Assembly: GCF_014282005.1 (NCBI RefSeq)
Contig: NZ_JACFTD010000024.1
Coordinates: 1 to 36,833 of the forward strand
Origin: Sporosarcina sp. BP05
GTDB lineage: Bacteria > Bacillota > Bacilli > Bacillales_A > Planococcaceae
Length of the DNA: 36,833 bases
Direction: 5' to 3'
Shown here: piece by piece, positions 27,134-35,539 of the stretch
Numbering within the stretch: the first letter of the stretch is position 1
How the letters are laid out: every line of letters starts with the position of its first letter
The notes under the pieces: generated by a model
Database searches by the model: none
What the model saw: only the letters and a program-made list of their open reading frames with translations
Told to the model about the DNA's origin: nothing
Program-made: the position numbers and the translations under genes

Positions 27134-28279
27134 ATGAATAATCAAAAGGGAATAGTGAATAAAGAAGTTCCAATAGACCTTGCGCCGGATCGGATACTTG
27201 CTATCATATTTGAATACATGTCAAAAGTATCGATGGAAAATGATTTGGAAAAGTTATTAATGATATTAGCTGATTTAGGAAAAAAACTTGTGGTAGCCGA
27301 TCGTTGCTCAGTCTGGTTACACGAACCTTCGGAACAGACAATCTGGACGGTTGCAGCGCATGGCATTGAAAAAATTATTATTCCGCAGGAAAGCGGATTT
27401 GTTGGTCATAGTATAGCAACTGGAAAGATAATTATGGTTGAGGATGCCTATTTGGATAAGCGTTTTAACCAGGAAATTGATATTGAAACGGGATATAGAA
27501 CGTGTTCAGTCCTCTGTATTCCTTTCCATAATACCAGTGGAACTGTTATTGGTGCGTTTCAGGCGATAAACAAAATGACTGCTCAAGGTATTTTTAACGG
27601 AAAAGATAGCGAGATATTGGGTTTAGCAGCTACATATGCCGGTAAATCCCTTGAGTCAGCCATTCTACTAAATGAAATTATTGAAACGCAAAAAGAAATG
27701 CTTGAGACCTTGGGTGAAATCGGAGAAAGCCGTTCCCAGGAAACAGGAAATCATGTGAAGCGTGTTGCTTTATATTCTTATTTATTAGCCAAGCTGGCCG
27801 GTATTTCTGAAGATAAAGCTCTCCTTTTGAAACATGCTTCACCTATGCATGACATTGGTAAAGTAGCGACACCTGACAGTATTTTACTAAAACCAGGCAA
27901 GCTAACATCGGATGAATTCGAAATAATGAAACAGCACGCTGTCATAGGCTACAATATTTTTAGAAATTCCCAACGTGATTTACTTCGCACTGCGGCAATT
28001 ATTGCATATGAGCACCATGAAAAATGGGATGGCACAGGCTATCCAAATGGTGTAAAAGGGGATTCGATTCATATATTCGGACGAATTACTTCCATAGCGG
28101 ATGTTTTTGATGCACTGGGCAGTGACCGTGTTTATAAGCAAGCTTGGAAAATGGAACAGATAGTTGCTTATATGACCGAACAGCAAGGAAAACATTTCGA
28201 CCCGATACTGGTGCAATTGTTTCTTGATAATCTTGCATTATTTATCGCTATTCGGGATCAGCACAGCGATGTAGGATAG
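27134..28279 (+). CDS. GAF and HD-GYP domain protein, probable c-di-GMP phosphodiesterase
   Basis: The 381-residue product has a GAF sensor domain (about residues 35-185, with ADRCSVWLHEPSEQTIWTV) and a C-terminal HD-GYP domain. The HD pair is at 239-240 in MHDIGKVATPD, followed by KQHAVIGY, AYEHHEKWDGTGYPNG (the GYP motif is intact) and ADVFDALGSDRVYK. HD-GYP enzymes usually open c-di-GMP to pGpG or GMP, though some act on other cyclic dinucleotides. The ATG at 27134 follows AAGGGA. It ends 9 bases before the cyclase gene, so the two form an operon. Confidence 0.92.
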   Translation: MNNQKGIVNKEVPIDLAPDRILAIIFEYMSKVSMENDLEKLLMILADLGKKLVVADRCSVWLHEPSEQTIWTVAAHGIEKIIIPQESGFVGHSIATGKIIMVEDAYLDKRFNQEIDIETGYRTCSVLCIPFHNTSGTVIGAFQAINKMTAQGIFNGKDSEILGLAATYAGKSLESAILLNEIIETQKEMLETLGEIGESRSQETGNHVKRVALYSYLLAKLAGISEDKALLLKHASPMHDIGKVATPDSILLKPGKLTSDEFEIMKQHAVIGYNIFRNSQRDLLRTAAIIAYEHHEKWDGTGYPNGVKGDSIHIFGRITSIADVFDALGSDRVYKQAWKMEQIVAYMTEQQGKHFDPILVQLFLDNLALFIAIRDQHSDVG

Positions 28280-28288
28280 GAGATACTA

Positions 28289-30088
28289 ATGCGAAAAACA
28301 ATCTATTTTCAAGAAGAATGCGTCATTAATGCACCCATTGGGCAGATATGGTCTCTTCTTGAAGACACCAACCAGTTGAATCAGGAAATCGGCCTGTTTC
28401 CAGTCCGATTTTCCCCTTTTAGCCATGAAGAGGGATCACTCTTTCGACAATCACGTACAAAAGCGTTTGGAGCAATAGAATTAGCCTGGCGGGAATACGC
28501 ATTTGAATGGATTAAACAGCAATCCTATTCTATAGAGCGTATTTATACAAAAGGCCCGGCCGTTCGGGCGCAATGGAAAGTTAGTGTGGAGCCACAAGGA
28601 AAAAACACAACGTTGTTAAAACTGAAGGGCGATTTTACATACCGCAATGTTGTCGGCCGGCTAGCCATGAAAATGATTATAATCCCACAATTAAGGAAGA
28701 CCTTCCTTTACGCATTGCAATTAGAAGGAAATAGTGGGGGAGCGGTGATTCAGCCTTGGGTTAAGCAAATTGCTGTAGTAGAGAAGGAACGGCTAGGTAG
28801 ATTAACCGCAAAGCTTAGTGTGGCCTTCACCAACGAGCAAATGATTGAACAACTTATACAAACACTTGTGAACGGCAATGATGAAGACGTAACGAGTATG
28901 AAGCCCCTTCAATGGGCAGAGACTAACCAATTTGATCGGCGGCAGACAGTCGAACTTTTTCTTATAGCTACAAAATTAGGCATTCTGGATCAAGAGTGGA
29001 GTCTAATGTGCCCCAATTGCCGAGTACCGAAAGGCCAGACAAATACGCTAAGACAACTGGATAATACAGTGCATTGTGATCTATGCGGAGTAGATTATGA
29101 AATTAATTTTGATCGCTATGTCGAGATGCGCTTCACTGTTAACCAGAGTATTCGGCAAACAAGTCAGGCGTTATTCTGTGTAAATGGGCCACTCAACTCC
29201 CCTCATGTCGTTGCCCAATTTCGAATTCCAAGCCATTCATCAATGGAACTGGAATTGCCAAATTGGGATCAAAAACTGCGTTGGCGCGTATTGAAGTTTA
29301 ATTATACAGCAAGCATCTTTGATGGAACGGATGATACCAAGTCCAAATTAACACTAACAGAATCCGGATTCACTGAAAAACAAGTCGCTAAAACACGCTT
29401 CTTGCAGGTGGAAAACCATACAAGTGAGGAATTTGTATTGGTCCTAGAAGAAGTGGAGTGGGACCCATTTGCACTGACAGCAAGTGAAGTAACTTCGCTT
29501 CAACTGTTTCGGGATTTATTCGCGGCAGAAGTATTGTCGCCAGACCAGCAGATTGGTATTGGAAAAATGACCATTTTGTTTACAGATTTAAAAGGGTCAA
29601 CCCGGCTTTATGAATCCATTGGAGATGCCCTTGCTTATTCAGATGTGAAAAAACATTTTGATTTCTTGAAACAATATATTCAAGCTAATCATGGCACCAT
29701 TGTTAAAACAATTGGCGATTCTGTTATGGCTGCATTCATTCAAGACGAGGATGCTTTCAATGCCGCGCTTGCGATTCAGAAAAACATTCATATGTTAAAT
29801 GAAAAAATATCACAAGCTGTGCAAGTGAAAATTGGTTTTCACACAGGCCCTGTTATTGCAGTTAATGCAAATGATATCCTCGATTATTTTGGGCGTACAG
29901 TAAATATGGCGGCACGAATCCAGCAGCAAAGTTTGGGCAGTGATATTGTCATCAGTGAACATGACTATCGGGATTTACTTGAGTCAGACGGATTTTCGAA
30001 ACTCAATCTGACTTTATCAATCGAATCCCTAACCAAACAATTACATGGCGTAGATGGCGATACGCGATTAATACGAATACGATTATAA
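28289..30088 (+). CDS. SRPBCC / DUF5939-like / class III adenylyl cyclase fusion
   Basis: A 599-residue multidomain protein. Residues 1-150 look like an SRPBCC (START/Bet v1) ligand-binding fold (INAPIGQIWSLLEDTNQLNQ). Residues about 165-410 resemble the DUF5939 region found before some bacterial cyclases, with a zinc-ribbon pair CPNC (241-244) and CDLC (263-266). Residues 425-599 form a class III cyclase domain. Catalytic positions are complete: metal Asp D433 (LFTDLKG) and D477 (IGDSVM), purine-site K473 and D532, and transition-state N539 and R543 (VNMAAR). The Lys/Asp pair points to ATP rather than GTP. It can act as a homodimer. ATG 28289 follows AGGAG, 9 bases after the HD-GYP gene. No membrane helix. 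Confidence 0.9.
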   Translation: MRKTIYFQEECVINAPIGQIWSLLEDTNQLNQEIGLFPVRFSPFSHEEGSLFRQSRTKAFGAIELAWREYAFEWIKQQSYSIERIYTKGPAVRAQWKVSVEPQGKNTTLLKLKGDFTYRNVVGRLAMKMIIIPQLRKTFLYALQLEGNSGGAVIQPWVKQIAVVEKERLGRLTAKLSVAFTNEQMIEQLIQTLVNGNDEDVTSMKPLQWAETNQFDRRQTVELFLIATKLGILDQEWSLMCPNCRVPKGQTNTLRQLDNTVHCDLCGVDYEINFDRYVEMRFTVNQSIRQTSQALFCVNGPLNSPHVVAQFRIPSHSSMELELPNWDQKLRWRVLKFNYTASIFDGTDDTKSKLTLTESGFTEKQVAKTRFLQVENHTSEEFVLVLEEVEWDPFALTASEVTSLQLFRDLFAAEVLSPDQQIGIGKMTILFTDLKGSTRLYESIGDALAYSDVKKHFDFLKQYIQANHGTIVKTIGDSVMAAFIQDEDAFNAALAIQKNIHMLNEKISQAVQVKIGFHTGPVIAVNANDILDYFGRTVNMAARIQQQSLGSDIVISEHDYRDLLESDGFSKLNLTLSIESLTKQLHGVDGDTRLIRIRL

Positions 30089-30120
30089 ATCATTCGAAAA
30101 TGGCTCCGGGAGGTACGGCA

Positions 30121-31626
30121 TTGGAAGATAAAACACAATTAAGACTCGTTTTGACGGGGATTTTATTAGGAATATTAATGGCTGCAATGGATAATACAAT
30201 TGTAGCGACAGCGCTCGGTTCGATATTAGGAGACTTAGGCGGTGTGGACAGCTACATTTGGATTACGTCTGCTTATGCAGTAGCAGTACTTGCGGGGATG
30301 CCGATTTTCGGAAAGTTATCCGATATGTATGGACGAAAACGGTTCTTTTTATTTGGTATCATTGTTTTCTTAATTGGTTCTGCTCTTTGTGGACTTGCAC
30401 AAACCGTTCCACAGCTTGCGGTATTCCGGGCGATCCAAGGAATTGGGGGAGGGGCATTATTGCCAATAGCATTCACAATTGTTTTTGATGTTTTCCCTCC
30501 TGAACAGCGTGGTAAAATGACTGGCCTTCTTGGCGCTGTATTTGGCGCTTCAAGTGTTCTAGGCCCTTTGCTTGGTGCATGGATTACGGAATCAATCAGC
30601 TGGCACTGGGTATTTTACGTTAATATTCCAATCGGCGCGATTTCTTTATTCCTGATCATTCGCTATTACAAGGAAGCTGCACAACCGATCAAGCAGACGA
30701 TAGACTGGCTTGGGGCAATTACACTTGTTACGGCTGTCGTCAGCCTAATGTTTGGGCTTGAGTTGGGCGGGAAAAAGTTTGAGTGGTTATCATGGCAAAG
30801 TATTTCCCTCTTTAGTATCTTTGTTGTCTTTTTCATTGTCTTCATATGGGCTGAAACGAGAGCAAAAGAACCGATTATTTCATTTTGGATGTTCAAGAAT
30901 AGACTATTTGCTTCATCCCAGGCACTGGCCTTCTTATATGGCGCGACATTTATTGGATTGACGATTTTCATTCCTCTTTTTGTGCAGGCCGTATACGGTG
31001 GATCAGCCACAAATGCGGGAATCATTCTTATGCCGATGCTCCTTGGCTCGGTCGCCGGGAGTGCACTTGGAGGAATATTGCAGACGAAAACATCATATCG
31101 CAACATCATGGTGATTTCGGTTATCGCCTATTCGATCGGTATGGTATTAATGAGCACGATCACACCTGAAACGTCACGAATCGCTCTATCTTTATTTATG
31201 GTGCTTGTCGGATTTGGCGTAGGTTTTTCATTTTCTTTACTGCCTGCTGCTTCTATGCATGAAATGGATTATCGTTATAGGGGATCAGCTAACTCAACGA
31301 ACTCATTTTTCCGTTCATTAGGGCTCGCACTGGGTATTACAATTTTTGGTGCTATTCAAACAAAATTGCTAACAAGCGAAATGTCCACTGGATTTGCTAA
31401 ACTTGGTGGAAGCGTGCAGGGGGGTTCGGAATCACTTGGGAATATCCAAACTGTATTCCAGCCTGAAACACGGGCAAACATCCCGCCGGATATATTGGAC
31501 GTGATTGTAAATGCAATGTCCACATCCATCTCGGCCACCTATCTCTGGTCACTTATTCCCGTAGGAATTGCAGTAATTGCTGTTTTCTACATGGGCAATG
31601 AAAGATTGGATGTAACTAAAAAATAG
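30121..31626 (+). CDS. DHA2 family (EmrB/QacA-type) 14-helix drug efflux MFS transporter
   Basis: The product has 501 residues and about 14 membrane helices. It has the DHA2 signatures MDNTIVATALGSILGDLGG in the first helix, motif A GKLSDMYGRKRFF, GIGGGALLPIAFTIV, and motif C-like GAVFGASSVLGPLLGAWI. It should be a proton-driven exporter of amphipathic compounds. The best start is TTG 30121, 6 bases after GGGAGGT (30108-30114); the ATG at 30100 has no ribosome site. It lies 32 bases after the cyclase stop without a terminator, so it is probably the third gene of the HD-GYP/cyclase operon. A strong terminator follows. Confidence 0.93.
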   Translation: MEDKTQLRLVLTGILLGILMAAMDNTIVATALGSILGDLGGVDSYIWITSAYAVAVLAGMPIFGKLSDMYGRKRFFLFGIIVFLIGSALCGLAQTVPQLAVFRAIQGIGGGALLPIAFTIVFDVFPPEQRGKMTGLLGAVFGASSVLGPLLGAWITESISWHWVFYVNIPIGAISLFLIIRYYKEAAQPIKQTIDWLGAITLVTAVVSLMFGLELGGKKFEWLSWQSISLFSIFVVFFIVFIWAETRAKEPIISFWMFKNRLFASSQALAFLYGATFIGLTIFIPLFVQAVYGGSATNAGIILMPMLLGSVAGSALGGILQTKTSYRNIMVISVIAYSIGMVLMSTITPETSRIALSLFMVLVGFGVGFSFSLLPAASMHEMDYRYRGSANSTNSFFRSLGLALGITIFGAIQTKLLTSEMSTGFAKLGGSVQGGSESLGNIQTVFQPETRANIPPDILDVIVNAMSTSISATYLWSLIPVGIAVIAVFYMGNERLDVTKK

Positions 31627-31634
31627 TGAAACAT

Positions 31635-31680
31635 AAAAGCTGTCACATCCATATTTCACAATGGGCGTGGCAGCTTTTCA
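31635..31680. terminator. Terminator after the MFS gene
   Basis: AAAAGCTGTCAC (31635-31646) pairs with GTGGCAGCTTTT (31667-31678) with one G-T. A residues flank the left arm and T residues the right, so it may also serve the convergent DUF3006 gene. Confidence 0.85.
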
Positions 31681-31708
31681 CTTAAGTTTATGACAGTTAT
31701 TAATCTAA

Positions 31709-31972
31709 TTAGGGTCGTTTGAAGCGGCTGGTTTTCTTGGATTTCAATCGTTGCATTCTGTCAACTACTTCTTGTTCCATTTCCGCAGTTTTGCCTTCGT
31801 CGACTTGAATGGAAGTGAGTTCATCCCCATGGATATCGATTAAAAGCCATGTGCCAGCTGTGCTGCCGGTAGGGAGAGCGGATATGTCGACATGATATTC
31901 TTTCTGCAACTCTTCAACTAAAAGAAGTGCTTTTTCATTGCCTGTGAAACGATCTAGATATGCTGGATACAT
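31709..31972 (-). CDS. DUF3006 family protein
   Basis: The 87-residue product (MYPAYLDRFTGNEKALLLVE...) matches the DUF3006 pattern: an AYLDRF start, a central GTWLLIDIHGDELTSIQVD, and a Lys/Arg-rich end. DUF3006 genes are commonly found beside ComEC-type metallo-beta-lactamase genes, as here; the function is unknown. The ATG at 31972 is 6 bases after AGGAGG, and that ribosome site forms the last codons of the upstream gene. Only two bases separate the upstream stop from this ATG, so translation is coupled. Confidence 0.88.
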   Translation of the reverse strand: MYPAYLDRFTGNEKALLLVEELQKEYHVDISALPTGSTAGTWLLIDIHGDELTSIQVDEGKTAEMEQEVVDRMQRLKSKKTSRFKRP

Positions 31973-31974
31973 AA

Positions 31975-33222
31975 TTAACCTCCTGTGCACGCAATGCCTT
32001 GCGTGAGAATGTCGGCAATACGGGCGGGTCCGATGCCTTTGATTTTACTAAGATCGTCAACTGATTGGTAAGGGCGGAGCTGGATTAAATCTTGTGAACG
32101 AGCGGGACCGATGTGAATAATTCGCTGTACCTCCACTTCACTTGCTGAGTTGATATTAACACATGATCCACTTGAAGCCGGCTGTATTTCCTTTTTTGGT
32201 TCAGGTGCAGGGACAACTTCAGTTTCTGCTTTAGGCGGTGTGTGTTTAATAGTCCCTTGGTTATTTGTATGGACACTGAATGTCTTGCCATCTGTTTCCA
32301 CAATAACTGTTCCGTGAACATCAGTTCCATAAACGAGAGCACCGCTTTTTTCAAGCCGACTAATCGTTTCGATATGCGGGTGTCCGTATTGATTGCCAAC
32401 GCTTGCCGAATAAATCGCTACATCTGGTTTAACCGCATTTAAAAATCTGTCGGTTGTAGATGTTTTCGACCCATGGTGACCCACTTGCAAAATATCTGCC
32501 TTTAAGTTTTCACCACTAGTAAGCATTTCCCTTTCAGCCTCCTCTTCACCGTCACCAGTAAAGAGGAAGGAAACATCGCCGTATTGCAAACGAATTGCAA
32601 TCGAGTTGTTATTTGTATCGCCTGACAGTGATTTCGGATGAACAACCGCGACCTCTAGAGGTCCAATGTCGAATACATCGCCAACCTCTGGCTCATAGTA
32701 ATCCACATTATTATCTTCAATTGCAGCAAGTGCACTAGTGAAAACTTGGGAATTCACAGTTTCACCATTCATCCATACTTCTGATACGTCAAATGTCTGG
32801 ATGATTTTATCTAGTTGCCCAATGTGATCTGCATGGGGATGCGTTACCGCGACAATATCGATGTTTGTTATTTTATGGGCTTGAAGATAAGCCACAACCT
32901 CCGCTGAGTTCCAATCCCCGGTGTCAATGAGTATTGCGAATGCTTCATCGTCCTGACTGTATTCAATCAATGTGGCGTCCGCCTGTCCGACATCTATGTA
33001 ATGAACTTTCATCTTCGAGAGCGGAAGATTCTGCTGTTCAACAGGATTTGTGACTTCTGCTTCAACAACTTTGCTCTGTTCTTCTTTTACTTGTTCTTCT
33101 ACTACCTCGGAATTGTCATTTACATTGTCAGGTAAGGGTGACTGTGTAGCACCTTGCCCGCAACCTGCAAAAATAAGTAGGCCCGCGAATAAATATAGAC
33201 TCGTGAACATATTTTTAATCAT
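31975..33222 (-). CDS. Secreted lipoprotein: ComEC-type metallo-beta-lactamase domain fused to ComEA-like helix-hairpin-helix
   Basis: The 415-residue product begins with a lipoprotein signal ending LLIFAGC, so Cys18 or nearby would be lipidated and the protein anchored outside the membrane. A Glu/Val-rich linker follows. The metallo-beta-lactamase domain (about residues 60-310) has VTHPHADHIGQ as the zinc motif HxHxDH, DTGDWNSAEV before it, and VGHHGSKTSTTDRFL after it. The last 65 residues are a ComEA-like helix-hairpin-helix (NINSASEVEVQRI, then IKGIGPARIADIL), which binds DNA without sequence preference. This suggests an extracellular nuclease or DNA-processing enzyme. The ATG at 33222 follows GAGGAG; the frame from 33306 would spoil the signal peptide. 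Confidence 0.9.
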   Translation of the reverse strand: MIKNMFTSLYLFAGLLIFAGCGQGATQSPLPDNVNDNSEVVEEQVKEEQSKVVEAEVTNPVEQQNLPLSKMKVHYIDVGQADATLIEYSQDDEAFAILIDTGDWNSAEVVAYLQAHKITNIDIVAVTHPHADHIGQLDKIIQTFDVSEVWMNGETVNSQVFTSALAAIEDNNVDYYEPEVGDVFDIGPLEVAVVHPKSLSGDTNNNSIAIRLQYGDVSFLFTGDGEEEAEREMLTSGENLKADILQVGHHGSKTSTTDRFLNAVKPDVAIYSASVGNQYGHPHIETISRLEKSGALVYGTDVHGTVIVETDGKTFSVHTNNQGTIKHTPPKAETEVVPAPEPKKEIQPASSGSCVNINSASEVEVQRIIHIGPARSQDLIQLRPYQSVDDLSKIKGIGPARIADILTQGIACTGG

Positions 33223-33271
33223 TTTTTCTCCTCTATCATACGAATATTTTTCTACTATATATTGAGCAAAT

Positions 33272-33381
33272 GATACCTCTATTAACTGAGCGAAGGCGCC
33301 TGACAAGTGATAGCCGAAGCCCTAAGACTGGCGGCGGAGCTGATTGGCTTAGGGCGGGAGGTATCCCCTAGCGCCATAGCG
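33272..33381. repeat. Nested inverted-repeat intergenic element
   Basis: GATACCTC (33272-33279) and GAGGTATC (33358-33365) form a perfect outer stem. GCCCTAAG (33319-33326) and CTTAGGGC (33348-33355) form a perfect inner stem. GCGAAGGCGCC (33290-33300) and TAGCGCCATAGCG (33369-33381) are imperfect inverted repeats around it. The block is much richer in G and C than the flanks and has no frame. It looks like a repeat-type intergenic element or a structured RNA; I recall similar stretches recurring in related genomes, but could not check. Confidence 0.55.
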
Positions 33382-33578
33382 AATTAAATGAGATTCTCTA
33401 TTTAAACATATATAGTATAGTGTAGCAGACATAGTCACTGTGGTTAACATTTTATTGAAACTGTATGCCATTAATCAAACGTTCATTCTATGTACCAAAA
33501 CATCCAGTAATTTCAGCTGTTTTAATAGACCATTAGCGCTTATAATAGAAGTATATTCTAAAAGGAGTTGACGAAAGC
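33382..33578 (+). promoter_or_regulatory. AT-rich upstream region of the FtsH-like gene
   Basis: A perfect -10 box TATAAT lies at 33541-33546, with only a weak -35 candidate TGTTTT (33518-33523) 17 bases upstream. No coding frame is seen. Transcription would start near 33553, ahead of the ribosome site AAAGGAG at 33561. Confidence 0.4.
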
Positions 33579-35297
33579 TTGAGGCTTATTTCGAAGTTTG
33601 CTACAAAGATTGTCGTTCTCGTCCTCTTAGTCACTGGAATAGCGGCAAGTGCAGGGTGGTACTTCTTTGATGCAAATAAAGGAATCACAGTTTCGTTTTC
33701 CGAATTGGAAAAAACAATTCAAGCACAAAACGATCAAGTTGTATCCCTTAAAGAAACGTCTAGCGGAACTTTGTACTTGCAGACGAAAGATGGGAAATAC
33801 GTAACTCAAGTTCGTCCTGAAAGCCAGCTAGTTGAACAATTAGTCGAAAAATATAATATTTCATATAACTATTCCAATCAAAGCCAATTTGGTAGTTTAT
33901 TGTTTGGAGGATTTTTCATTACGCTCCTCATTACATTAATTGTGTTGCATAAAAAAGGGAAGATTGGCGTCGGCGCCTCGTCCATGAAAAATAGCGCATC
34001 CAAATCGACACCTTTACCAGATATAACATTACAGGATATTGGTGGGCTTCCTGAAGAAATGAAGGAAGAGATTCTACAGACCTTATCCATTGTGAAAGAT
34101 CCGAAACGGTCCGCCCAAGTCGGTATTCAGCCACCAAAAGGGATTCTTTTATATGGACCACCTGGTACGGGTAAAACGTTACTAGCACAAGCCATTGCGC
34201 GCGAAATAGGAGCAACTTTCTATTCATCCAGCGGTTCAGCTTTCACAGAGTTATTTGTAGGTGTAGGTGCCTCCCGTGTACGTTCTCTTTTTGAAAATGC
34301 AAGAAAACAGCGACCAGCAGTCATTTTTATTGACGAAGTGGACGCCCTGGCAGCTAAACGGAAAGCACATGGTGGGGAAGAAGCAGAAAAAACATTAACG
34401 GAACTTCTCGTTCAACTTGATGGCGGAAATAATAACGATGGTGTGCTATTCATTGCAGCAACGAACCGAAAAGATATGTTAGATGAAGCTTTTCTACGCC
34501 CTGGCCGAATCGATTATTCTTTCCAAGTACCATTGCCTGATACGACTGGAAGAAGAGAAATCATTGATATTCACACGAGGGGCAGGCTACTCGCTGATGA
34601 AGTCTTTGCTTCGTTAGATACTCTTGCGGAAAGTACATCAGGGTTTTCGGGAGCTGAACTGAGTTCTCTCTTTAAAACAGCAAGTAGAAGAGCAATCCGA
34701 GATGGACGTGAACAAATCGCGAAGAGTGATCTTGATTTTGCAATCGACCGCACCATTCTTGGAAGTGCCTCCCGTTCAATGAACGACCCAGAGACAAAAA
34801 GAAGAGTAGCCATTCATGAATCCGGGCATGCGCTAGTCGCTACAGTAACAAAACCCGGTTCAGTAAGGAAAGCGACAATCATTCCGCGCGGCCAAGCGCT
34901 AGGGTATGTTGCGCCGATTCAAAAAGAGCTTCACTTGGCTACGTATAGTGAATTATTGGCTCAAGTCAGCATGATCCTTGCCGGTGGCGTTGCAGAACGC
35001 ATTTATCTTGGCGAACATAGTATTGGTGTCAGTGGCGATGTCCAGCAAGCGAAAGAAATCATCGAGCGCATGGTTGACACGGGTTTATTGCAAGATGGAT
35101 TCACCTTAACTTTCAATAAAGGCGAGAAAGAAGCGAAGATGCAACTTCTTTTTGATGAAGCGCTTCGCAAAACAGAAAGCCTGATTCAAGGACACGCATC
35201 TGAATTTGAAGAGTTAGTGGATCTATTAATGCAAAAGGAAACGCTTGACGGTACAGAAATACAACAGGTTGTTAGCAAGAACGCAGTCAAAATATAA
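33579..35297 (+). CDS. FtsH-type AAA+ membrane metalloprotease, divergent paralogue
   Basis: The 572-residue product has two membrane helices (about 8-28 and 107-123) flanking a short extracytoplasmic domain. An AAA module follows with Walker A GPPGTGKT (193-200), Walker [11 protein letters not shown] and the second region of homology [17 protein letters not shown]. The M41 protease domain has HESGH at 413-417 and a third zinc ligand at about D487 (SGDVQQAKE). All catalytic parts are present, so it should degrade membrane or regulatory proteins. It is shorter than the main FtsH and not next to tilS-hpt, so it is probably a second copy with its own substrates. It differs from B. subtilis YjoB, which lacks the protease domain. 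Starts at TTG 33579, 11 bases after AAAGGAG. Confidence 0.93.
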   Translation: MRLISKFATKIVVLVLLVTGIAASAGWYFFDANKGITVSFSELEKTIQAQNDQVVSLKETSSGTLYLQTKDGKYVTQVRPESQLVEQLVEKYNISYNYSNQSQFGSLLFGGFFITLLITLIVLHKKGKIGVGASSMKNSASKSTPLPDITLQDIGGLPEEMKEEILQTLSIVKDPKRSAQVGIQPPKGILLYGPPGTGKTLLAQAIAREIGATFYSSSGSAFTELFVGVGASRVRSLFENARKQRPAVIFIDEVDALAAKRKAHGGEEAEKTLTELLVQLDGGNNNDGVLFIAATNRKDMLDEAFLRPGRIDYSFQVPLPDTTGRREIIDIHTRGRLLADEVFASLDTLAESTSGFSGAELSSLFKTASRRAIRDGREQIAKSDLDFAIDRTILGSASRSMNDPETKRRVAIHESGHALVATVTKPGSVRKATIIPRGQALGYVAPIQKELHLATYSELLAQVSMILAGGVAERIYLGEHSIGVSGDVQQAKEIIERMVDTGLLQDGFTLTFNKGEKEAKMQLLFDEALRKTESLIQGHASEFEELVDLLMQKETLDGTEIQQVVSKNAVKI

Positions 35298-35323
35298 GTG
35301 TATTGAAAAAGTTGATTAACTGG

Positions 35324-35347
35324 AGAGACATTTGTCTCTTCTTTTTT
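35324..35347 (+). terminator. Terminator of the FtsH-like gene
   Basis: AGAGACA (35324-35330) and TGTCTCT (35333-35339) form a compact hairpin with an effective 4-base loop, followed by TCTTTTTT. Confidence 0.75.
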
Positions 35348-35359
35348 CATGGTTTGAGA

Positions 35360-35443
35360 ACCAATCATATAAGTGTTTGGAGCGAGCATATATCTGTGTT
35401 GACCAAGCATAAGCCAATCTACACAAATCATATCCCAAAAAAC
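35360..35443 (+). repeat. Four degenerate 21-bp tandem repeats
   Basis: Units start at 35360, 35381, 35402 and 35423. Read in one frame they give TNHISVW, SEHISVL, TKHKPIY and TNHIPKN, so a histidine recurs every seventh codon. The DNA shares the core pattern A-C/G-C-N-A-G/A-CATA. The apparent reading frame (35303-35521) starts before the FtsH terminator and has no ribosome site, so I take this as a minisatellite rather than a gene. Confidence 0.6.
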
Positions 35444-35539
35444 CCCCTCCTTACCTCGCACATGGACCCACAAGTTCGTTCTAATTTCCTCTCGTTCCTC
35501 CTACAGTGTAACAAGGCATGAGAATGGGGGAGATTAGCT

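Noticed and set aside
30666..31109. 147-codon minus-strand frame within the MFS gene
   Set aside because: Antisense shadow of a membrane protein gene; no start signal.
35360..35443. Tandem repeats as a CRISPR array
   Set aside because: The units are contiguous 21-mers without spacers, and no cas gene is present in the window.
35303..35521. 72-codon frame between the FtsH-like and patatin genes
   Set aside because: It starts before the FtsH terminator, has no ribosome site, and consists largely of a DNA tandem repeat.
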